From assembly GCF_016918735.1 (NCBI RefSeq), contig NZ_JAFFPR010000051.1, forward strand, positions 1 to 11,418: DNA of 11,418 nucleotides. Reading direction: 5' to 3'. The DNA comes from Leptospira abararensis (lineage in GTDB: Bacteria > Spirochaetota > Leptospiria > Leptospirales > Leptospiraceae). Every line of letters begins with the position of its first letter. Position 1 is the first letter of the stretch. This document shows positions 6,301-11,308 of this stretch, one piece after another. Under the pieces are notes generated by a model. It was not told the DNA's origin. It saw only the letters and a program-made list of their open reading frames with translations, and did not search any database. The position numbers and the translations under genes are program-made.

Positions 6301-6864
6301 TTAATTTTTGTTCTTTAACTTTAAATTTTTATTATTTTCAAGAATTATATTACAGATTTCTTTTCCTAAAAAAGTACCTGAATCGACTCCAGGATCTCGA
6401 TAATAATACGTTTTATAAATTGGAGCAAGGGATCTAATCATATTAAATCTAATGCGAAATAATAGATCATTTCTATGCTCTGAATATGCTACCAATTCCG
6501 CTTCCGTAATTTCATCAGATATGTCCTCAAATGAATTGATGGTCAAATTCATATCTACTTTTCTTTCGTTTAAAGGAAGTCTATCTTCTGAACGGTAATG
6601 GAGGAATTTATATTCGAATGTTTTTACACTTATTTTATGGTAAGCAGTATTGCATTTAACCAATTCTTTTGAAATACCATTCATGGCCCTATTATAACCG
6701 TTTCTTATCAAAAATTCATCACCAAAAATTACATTGATATTTGAATTTTCCTGTAAGATTTTATCAATTTTTACTTTGATAATAGAATTAAATTTATATT
6801 CATAACAAAATTCTAGGCTAGTGAAGATCACAGCCCATAAAGCTAGATGGAAGTATTTGTTCAT
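6301..6864 (-). CDS. Small probable lipoprotein of unknown function
   Basis: 187 residues. An N-terminal hydrophobic segment (about 5-17) ends in S-L-E-F-C20, which could be a spirochaete-type lipobox, although Glu at -2 is uncommon; an ordinary secretion signal or membrane anchor is the alternative. The rest is mixed charged and aromatic, with repeated strand-like runs (INVIFGDEFLI, HKISVKTFEYKFLHY, VDMNLTINSFEDI), and resembles no family I can name. The cassette has about 175 bases upstream of the start (6865-7041), very AT-rich, in which I could not find a convincing promoter, and 95 bases between stop and attC G that hold nothing recognisable. With the SH3 protein next to it, this makes two consecutive envelope cassettes. 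Confidence 0.7.
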   Translation of the reverse strand: MNKYFHLALWAVIFTSLEFCYEYKFNSIIKVKIDKILQENSNINVIFGDEFLIRNGYNRAMNGISKELVKCNTAYHKISVKTFEYKFLHYRSEDRLPLNERKVDMNLTINSFEDISDEITEAELVAYSEHRNDLLFRIRFNMIRSLAPIYKTYYYRDPGVDSGTFLGKEICNIILENNKNLKLKNKN

Positions 6865-7041
6865 AATTTTTATTTCATTAGGATTGATAATTCAAAATTT
6901 CTGAAGAGTAATTTAACTAGTTATCTTCATGGAAATAATGTATTAAATGCAGATTAAGAGCACGTAATTATTAACAGTATTTCATTAATATTCTTTATTT
7001 TTTTTTAGATTTCTGAATTGAAATGTTTTTTTTGATATGGC

Positions 7042-7206
7042 GTATAACGAACTAGTGGAGACGACGTTCCCCGACCCTGAGTCCCGAACGGGACGTTAGG
7101 GACTGGTCACGTAGCTTGCGTATGCAAGCGAGTGCCAGAAGGGGAATGTGGCGCAGCCCGAGCGAGGCCGTGAGTGCCGAAGCGAAGCGTTTCCACGCTG
7201 TTATGC
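7042..7206 (-). repeat. attC-like site H
   Basis: Left core GTATAAC (7042-7048), right core GTTATGC (7200-7206). Stems GTGGAGAC/GTTTCCAC and ACGTTCCCC/GGGGAATGT. CCCTGAGTCCC class, with GAGCGA in the last hairpin loop as in site A. The right arm pairs with the left end of site I over 18 bases with one mismatch. Confidence 0.8.
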
Positions 7207-7226
7207 GTAGTGGGTTATTGCTTAAA

Positions 7227-7661
7227 CTATTTAGGAAATATTTTAAATTCGAATTTCTTAGATACTTTCCTTAATTTATCATCTAATGTACAAATGATTA
7301 AATCATCCGATATCATTCTTCTAAAATGAATTGCAGTGGCTAAATGAGTGGCATCTAGAGATTTTAATTCTAAAATATTCCTATTCTTTCTTATTTCGGA
7401 TTGAATGTCAAAATCTAAGTTTTTTAAACTAATTTGCGAAAGTAATTCATTTAGAATATTTTCTGATTCAGTCAACCATGCTTTATCTAAAGACTTTTTA
7501 TTTAAATTATAAAAGAGATTCAACGATCTAAATGATTCGATTTCCAATAATATTGAACTAAATTTCTTATCATTTGAATTGAAGATTTCTAAATATTTTT
7601 GAAAATTATCTTCCGAGTAAAAGATGTTTAATAAGAAACTGCTATCGATATATAATGCCAA
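7227..7661 (-). CDS. PIN-domain (VapC-like) toxin, TA pair 3
   Basis: 144 residues, paralogous to the toxin at 1713: the acidic positions fall at the same residue numbers, D6 (YIDSS), E42, D103 (SLDATHLATA) and D128, and here the first is the normal Asp. Expected to be a metal-dependent ribonuclease toxin. It follows its antitoxin by two bases, in the usual antitoxin-toxin order. The stop codon lies about 20 bases before the attC H core, so unlike pair 1 it does not borrow its stop from the recombination site. Sequence identity to pair 1 is limited to motifs, which argues for independent acquisition rather than recent cassette duplication. Confidence 0.88.
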   Translation of the reverse strand: MALYIDSSFLLNIFYSEDNFQKYLEIFNSNDKKFSSILLEIESFRSLNLFYNLNKKSLDKAWLTESENILNELLSQISLKNLDFDIQSEIRKNRNILELKSLDATHLATAIHFRRMISDDLIICTLDDKLRKVSKKFEFKIFPK

Positions 7662-7663
7662 AA

Positions 7664-7963
7664 TTAACTTCTCTCTTCATTATATATTGATTTCCAAGTT
7701 TTAGATATATCTTCTTTTGATAGACCTTTGAAAGTTCTAGATTTAGGTATTTTTACAGTTTTGAATTTTTTAGCTGGTATGATTGAATTATTTTCAGTTG
7801 ATTCCTTAATGTATAATTCAGTTTTGTTTTCAATGGTAGAAAATTTTTTAATTTCGGCAATAGGATTGTTCCTATCTAAAATAAGAATAGTTTCGCCTTT
7901 TTTTACGAATTCGAGGTAACTGCTTAAGTTATTCTTTAAATCTTTTATTCCTATTGATTTCAT
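7664..7963 (-). CDS. Phd/YefM-type antitoxin, TA pair 3
   Basis: 99 residues. The N-terminus KSIGIKDLKNNLSSYL followed by GETILILDRNNPIAEI is the Phd/YefM DNA-binding fold, and the tail from about residue 60 (IPAKK, a basic stretch, then TWKSIYNEE) is the likely toxin-binding part. It pairs with the PIN toxin two bases downstream and should repress its own promoter through the GTAGTC inverted repeat at 7973-7989. ATG at 7963 lies six bases from the -10 box, again predicting a leaderless or nearly leaderless message. Confidence 0.88.
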   Translation of the reverse strand: MKSIGIKDLKNNLSSYLEFVKKGETILILDRNNPIAEIKKFSTIENKTELYIKESTENNSIIPAKKFKTVKIPKSRTFKGLSKEDISKTWKSIYNEERS

Positions 7964-7969
7964 AAGGAA

Positions 7970-7997
7970 ATAGTAGTCACCGGGACTACTTAGTCAA
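7970..7997 (-). promoter_or_regulatory. Promoter of TA pair 3
   Basis: Minus-strand TTGACT (7992-7997), a 16-base spacer and TACTAT (7970-7975), ending six bases before the ATG. The spacer carries the inverted repeat described separately. Confidence 0.6.
7973..7989. promoter_or_regulatory. Probable operator: GTAGTC/GACTAC inverted repeat
   Basis: A perfect 6-bp inverted repeat with a 5-base spacer (GTAGTC at 7973-7978, GACTAC at 7984-7989) fills the gap between -35 and -10 boxes, the classic place for TA autoregulation. The same half-site recurs as a direct repeat in the promoter of TA pair 1. Confidence 0.6.
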
Positions 7998-8050
7998 GTC
8001 TTTAGTTTCCCTATTTTTTTACTGATTTTAGGCAAATTTTAACCCATTAC

Positions 8051-8211
8051 GCATAACGAACTAGACTAACCGACGTAGGCTGGCCCTGAGTCCCAACGGG
8101 ACGTTAGGGACTGGAACGACACTTGCGCAGGCAAGGGGAGTGCCAGAAGCCTATGTGGCGTAGCCCAAGCGAGGGCTCGTCCCGAAGCGAAGCGGTTAGT
8201 TGCTGTTATGC
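8051..8211 (-). repeat. attC-like site I
   Basis: Left core GCATAAC (8051-8057), right core GTTATGC (8205-8211). Outer stem GACTAACC/GGTTAGTT, central stem ACGTAGGC/GCCTATGT: both differ in sequence from most other sites yet keep pairing. Nearly identical to site K. The right core supplies the TAA stop of hicB (8206-8208). Confidence 0.8.
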
Positions 8212-8559
8212 GACGTGAGCTTTTTCTTCCTTTATTTCTTTTTCTATTGCTTTTTGAACAAATTGATTTAAGGAAATTCCTTCTATCAATGATTTTCGAT
8301 AGGCTCTTCTATGAAGTTCAGTAGGAATTCTGACATTGAATGAACCTTTAAAAGACTTTTCTGGATCTTTCTTTGCTTTTAAACATAATTCAAGATAGTC
8401 ATTAACAGATTCGATGAATGCCTTTTTAATTTCATTAACAGATTTACCTTCAAAAGAAATTAAATCTTCAATTCCTTCAATTTTTCCATAGAAAATTTCA
8501 TCTTCGGAATCAAAATGCACTGACCCAAGATATCCTTTATATTCCATTAGATCTTTCAT
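8206..8559 (-). CDS. hicB: HicB antitoxin
   Basis: 117 residues. The N-terminal 60 (YKGYLGSVHFDSEDEIFYGKI, then DLISFEGKS and a helix ending in YLELC) form the HicB partial RNase H-like fold that binds HicA. Residues about 73-112 (FNVRIPTELHRRAYRKSLIEGISLNQFVQKAIEKEI) form a ribbon-helix-helix DNA-binding domain used for autoregulation. It follows hicA with an ATGA overlap. The protein ends K-A-H-V-A and its TAA is the one inside the attC I core; the toxin at 1713 ends with the same H-V-A, since both C-termini are encoded by attC boundary sequence. Confidence 0.92.
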   Translation of the reverse strand: MKDLMEYKGYLGSVHFDSEDEIFYGKIEGIEDLISFEGKSVNEIKKAFIESVNDYLELCLKAKKDPEKSFKGSFNVRIPTELHRRAYRKSLIEGISLNQFVQKAIEKEIKEEKAHVA

Positions 8560-8816
8560 TCTATATACCCTTCAGATTTTAATTCGTCTAAAATTTGATT
8601 GATTTGGTAGGATTTTAAAATATTACCAGGATGAGGTTTGTGAAGACGAATCACATGTTTTCCCTTTTCATGTATCCATGCAACCCTTGAACCAGAAGAT
8701 TTTCCTGAATTATCTTGAATGTAATCAAACCCATTTAAAAGTTTTCTGAGTTCATCGTAAGTAAAATCCTTTGGTTTAGTTAAAATTCTAGTTAAAAGTT
8801 TATCTTTTTTGGACAC
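8556..8816 (-). CDS. hicA: HicA mRNA interferase toxin
   Basis: 86 residues with the double-stranded-RNA-binding-like HicA fold. HicA proteins cleave mRNA independently of the ribosome. Here the usual active-site His of the G-S-H motif is Arg (S41-G-S-R44), with conserved histidines further on in R-L-H59-K-P-H62-P-G, a form I recognise from a HicA subfamily with this longer C-terminal motif, so an intact toxin is likely. GTG at 8816 is the start. It precedes hicB, with a four-base overlap. Upstream lie a short palindrome, GGCTAGCC (8821-8828), which may be an operator, and a bidirectional terminator (8843-8875). Confidence 0.9.
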   Translation of the reverse strand: MSKKDKLLTRILTKPKDFTYDELRKLLNGFDYIQDNSGKSSGSRVAWIHEKGKHVIRLHKPHPGNILKSYQINQILDELKSEGYIE

Positions 8817-8842
8817 TTACGGCTAGCCTAAATAAAGGCATC

Positions 8843-8875
8843 AAAAAAGCAACTAGAAATCAGTTGCATTTTTTT
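8843..8875. terminator. Bidirectional intrinsic terminator upstream of hicA
   Basis: Perfect 6-bp stem GCAACT (8849-8854) / AGTTGC (8862-8867) with a seven-base loop, preceded by six A and followed by A and seven T on the plus strand, so it can end transcription in both directions. In array direction it would block read-through from cassettes to the right and insulate hicAB. Confidence 0.6.
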
Positions 8876-8939
8876 AGTTTCTTATTTTTTACGTTTTCTA
8901 AATAGCTTTTTGTAATAGAATAAAGTTTTAGCTCATGTC

Positions 8940-9104
8940 GCATAACGAACACAGCTATCCGACGTTCCTCGGAGCTGAGCCTCCGTGCGGAGGCGGTAGC
9001 GTCGGCACATCTCCTTGCTCTGCAAGGAGTGTGACGGAGAGGAATGTGCCGAAGGCCAAGCGAGGGCGATAGTCCCGAAGCGCAGTGGATAGCGGAAGTT
9101 AATT
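8940..9104 (-). repeat. attC-like site J
   Basis: Left core GCATAAC (8940-8946), right core GTTAATT (9098-9104). Stems GCTATCC/GGATAGC and ACGTTCCTC/GAGGAATGT; second hairpin CTCCTTGC/GCAAGGAG as in site E. The spacers between core and stem differ from the other sites (GAACACA on the left, GGAA on the right, in place of GAACTA and GCT). Confidence 0.8.
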
Positions 9105-9401
9105 GCAGTTGGTTTTGTGTAGTATTTGCTACTAATACGAAGTGTGTGAATTCCCAGCGCGCAAATTTTCTTTTTTTTTCTTTGTCTTCAAAGCCCGGCA
9201 ATCATTTTTGCAACATGGAAACCGTGATCAAAACTTAATAGGAAGTTGAGCGAAATAAACCTCTTGCTTCTTATTCTTTTCTTTAAAGTGCTTGAATCAT
9301 TAACAAAGTAATAAAATCGATTATCGAATTGATCAAAGTTGAACTATAGCTTTTTAAGAAAAATTGCGCGCTGGTTTTTTTGAGTAGAATTAACCAATTG
9401 C
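9105..9401 (-). other. Geneless cassette, second type, with nested inverted repeats
   Basis: About 300 bases between sites J and K without a credible gene. It has the same three-tier layout as 3739-3938: the cassette arms GTTAATTGCA-TTGGTT; an inner 17-bp inverted repeat CCAGCGCGCAAATTTTC (9154-9170) against 9358-9374 with one mismatch; and a central hairpin (9237-9250 against 9261-9275, with wobble pairs). The arms and the GCGCAAATTTT motif are shared with the other geneless cassette, the rest is not. A TACTAC near 9133 sits where the -10 of the other cassette lies, but no good -35 accompanies it. Confidence 0.6.
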
Positions 9402-9565
9402 AATTAACGAACTAGACTAACCGACGTAGGCTGGCCCTGAGTCCCGGTAACGGGACGTTAGGGACTGGAACGACACTTGCGACTGCAAGGGGAGTGCCAG
9501 AAGCCTATGTGGCGCAGCCCAAGCGAGGCCTCGTGCCGAAGCGAAGCGGTTAGTTGCTGTTATAC
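9402..9565 (-). repeat. attC-like site K
   Basis: Left core AATTAAC (9402-9408), right core GTTATAC (9559-9565). Stems and most other bases as in site I; differences are mainly in hairpin tips. Its right arm pairs with the left end of L over 18 bases with one mismatch, although sites I and K have unrelated outer arms, so the arms belong to the cassette and not to the site. Confidence 0.8.
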
Positions 9566-9576
9566 GAAGGTGCTTA

Positions 9577-10386
9577 TTATAAATAGAATTGACTAACTAA
9601 TTCAGGGAATCTCGTCGTTAGTTCTTGAATATAGTTTACATGAGAGATATTCAAAACTAGTTTCGATTTTTTTAATTTTTCTCTAGAAAATTCCGGATGA
9701 GGAAATACTGTTGCTGCAAAGAATATGACATTCATTTTAGATTTTGTAAGTTGAGATCTGATTGTTGAAAAATAGAAATCAAGTTCATCCTGGTTAAAAA
9801 TATTTTTAGTTTTTAAGTTTAGGACAAAATCGACTGTAAACATGAGCGAACGGAAAAATGGATCAAAAATTTCACTATTGCCGTCAAAATAGTCCTGAAT
9901 TTTTTGAATAAATTCTTTGTTTTGTTTAATCCAATTTTCTTCGATTATTCTTGTTATATCTTGCTCAATGATTGGAAAAGCGAGAGTACCTGCATAACCT
10001 TTATAAAATAATTTGTCTTCTGATCGACTATGTATTTCTATCAATTGAAAGAATCTTTTTTCAAACTTATCCTTAATGATTTCTATATTTTGATTTGAGA
10101 AAATGACAGATTGTTCCGAATGAATTCTTTTTGTTTCTTCAAGTTCGTGAATTGATGCTCTATGTTCTTTTATTTGAATATTTATAGTAAGTAATAAAGC
10201 GATAAAACTAAGAAATGCTAAGATAGGATTTAATATTCCGCCAAAAAAATCACCAGATTCGGCCCAAAGTCGGTGATCATGACTTATATTAAGTCCGAAG
10301 AAAATAATATATAGAAATATGGGAATAATTACTATTAGTATTCCCATAATTCCTATGAAGATTAAGAATTTTTCTAGTTTAGTCAT
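9577..10386 (-). CDS. Putative phage abortive-infection (AbiC-like) membrane protein
   Basis: 269 residues. TM1 at about 7-30, then the family signature W41-A-E-S-G-D-F-F-G-G-I-L-N-P54 running into TM2 (about 52-70), a charged coiled-coil-like helix (72-110), and a cytoplasmic domain opening with K-R-F-F-Q-L-I-E-I-H (110-119). This matches the putative AbiC-type abortive-infection family: inner-membrane proteins thought to stop phage growth by an unknown means. Length is in the lower normal range. The ATG is only 17 bases from the attC L core, so the cassette has no space for a complete promoter of its own and no Shine-Dalgarno is visible; read-through from mqsRA, or a promoter inside attC L, must drive it. 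Confidence 0.8.
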   Translation of the reverse strand: MTKLEKFLIFIGIMGILIVIIPIFLYIIFFGLNISHDHRLWAESGDFFGGILNPILAFLSFIALLLTINIQIKEHRASIHELEETKRIHSEQSVIFSNQNIEIIKDKFEKRFFQLIEIHSRSEDKLFYKGYAGTLAFPIIEQDITRIIEENWIKQNKEFIQKIQDYFDGNSEIFDPFFRSLMFTVDFVLNLKTKNIFNQDELDFYFSTIRSQLTKSKMNVIFFAATVFPHPEFSREKLKKSKLVLNISHVNYIQELTTRFPELVSQFYL

Positions 10387-10403
10387 TATTTTTAAGCACT
10401 TTC

Positions 10404-10566
10404 GTATAACGAACTAGTGGAGACGACGTTCCTCGTAGCTGAGCCTCGCAGAGGCGTTAGCGTCGGCGCGCTTTTTGCGGGAGCAACAAAGCGTGACGGA
10501 GAGGAATGTGCCGCAGGCCAAGCGAGGCCGTAAGTGCCGAAGCGCAGCATTTCCACGCTGTTATGC
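10404..10566 (-). repeat. attC-like site L
   Basis: Left core GTATAAC (10404-10410), right core GTTATGC (10560-10566). Internally identical to site B except for one base in the last stem (GCAGCA against GCAGCG). No left end matching its right arm (GTTATGCGCTGGACC) occurs before the window ends, so the mqsRA cassette continues to the right. Confidence 0.8.
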
Positions 10567-10575
10567 GCTGGACCG

Positions 10576-10965
10576 TTATTTATGAGAAACTTTTTGGTTT
10601 TTCAATGGCAATCTTATATCTCCAACGAATACATACCTGATTTTTCCAATGTTCATCATTTTATGGATAGATTGGCGAGATAGTTTTAACTTCTTTGCCA
10701 TTTCATCAACACTTATTAGATCCGCAGCTACAGTGACTTCAGCATCTTTTTTAGCTTTAAATTCAGCAATTGTTGCATTAATGTGATTTTGAGATTTTCT
10801 ATTAAGAATCCCGTCTCTGCAATTTCTGCAAAAGTAACCTTCTAAGTTATTTATTTTAATGTTCCCATAATCTTTAATATTGAAATTTTCAGAGACATCG
10901 GATTTAAAAACCATAGAATTTGTTTCACCACAGACAGGACAATCGATCCATTTTTTATCTTTCAT
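10576..10965 (-). CDS. mqsA: MqsA-type antitoxin with excisionase-like DNA-binding domain
   Basis: 129 residues. The N-terminal zinc-binding domain has C9-P-V-C12 and C46-R-N-C49, as in MqsA/YgiT, and binds the MqsR toxin. The C-terminal part (83-121, ISVDEMAKKLKLSRQ, then G-K-I-R and V-G-D-I-R-L-P) reads as an excisionase/MerR-like winged helix rather than the Xre-type helix-turn-helix of E. coli MqsA, so the DNA-binding half seems to have been exchanged. The ATG overlaps the mqsR stop (ATGA) and, unlike other genes here, has a strong Shine-Dalgarno: AGGAGA at 10975-10980, nine bases upstream. The stop is about 10 bases before the attC L core. Confidence 0.88.
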   Translation of the reverse strand: MKDKKWIDCPVCGETNSMVFKSDVSENFNIKDYGNIKINNLEGYFCRNCRDGILNRKSQNHINATIAEFKAKKDAEVTVAADLISVDEMAKKLKLSRQSIHKMMNIGKIRYVFVGDIRLPLKNQKVSHK

Positions 10966-11273
10966 ATGCTTTCATCTCCTTTAAAAGAAATAACTAAGGT
11001 ATTACTGTTCGAAATTTGGATTTTAATATAAAGTTTATAATGATTGCTTTCCTTTTTGTAAACATCGTGCCAGAGCAAATGATTATTATGTGAAGTCATT
11101 GATTTAAAGAAATCAGAATTATGTAAATTTAGAACTTCATTAATAATTTCAGTCTCACCATATCCAAATTGTTCAATCGCAGTTTTTTGAGCATTTTTTG
11201 TAATTGAAAACTTTCCTTCCATTATCAGTTCTTTGATCCTTTTTAAAGGATAATGACAGACACGTTTTTCCAC
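10962..11273 (-). CDS. mqsR: MqsR toxin (mRNA interferase)
   Basis: 103 residues with the MqsR signature L-x-L-x3-D-F-x-K-S-M-T (S53-D-F-F-K57-S-M-T) followed by L-W-H-D-V-Y and, near the end, L-V-I-S-F-K98. MqsR is a RelE-fold ribonuclease that in E. coli cuts mRNA mainly at GCU. By alignment, Lys57, Tyr82 and Lys98 correspond to the catalytic residues of E. coli MqsR, while the Gln is replaced by His69, which may still serve. It lies first in the operon, toxin before antitoxin, as in E. coli. Start is GTG at 11273, directly after a promoter, so the message may be leaderless. Confidence 0.92.
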   Translation of the reverse strand: MEKRVCHYPLKRIKELIMEGKFSITKNAQKTAIEQFGYGETEIINEVLNLHNSDFFKSMTSHNNHLLWHDVYKKESNHYKLYIKIQISNSNTLVISFKGDESI

Positions 11274-11280
11274 AGTTTCT

Positions 11281-11308
11281 ATTTTAATTAAAAGGTAGAC
11301 ATTGTCAA
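11281..11308 (-). promoter_or_regulatory. Promoter of mqsRA
   Basis: Minus-strand TTGACA (11303-11308), a 16-base spacer and TAAAAT (11281-11286). The -10 ends seven bases before the GTG start. No E. coli-type MqsA palindrome was recognised, in keeping with the different DNA-binding domain of this antitoxin. Confidence 0.6.

Noticed and set aside
6865..7041. A promoter or small RNA in the AT-rich leader of the small lipoprotein gene.
   Set aside because: Only weak, poorly spaced box-like sequences were found, as expected by chance at this base composition.
8821..8828. GGCTAGCC palindrome before hicA as a HicB operator with a promoter.
   Set aside because: The palindrome is real but short, and no acceptable -35/-10 pair is found around it, so it is only mentioned with hicA.
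9120..9150. A promoter in the second geneless cassette like that at 3752-3780.
   Set aside because: TACTAC is present at the matching place, but nothing like TTGACA occurs 16-19 bases upstream.
126..10566. Regularly spaced repeats as a CRISPR array, or as IS ends or REP/ERIC-like elements.
   Set aside because: Spacing is irregular and gene-sized, repeats are about 160 bp, there is no transposase, and the core pairing across genes fits integron cassettes only.
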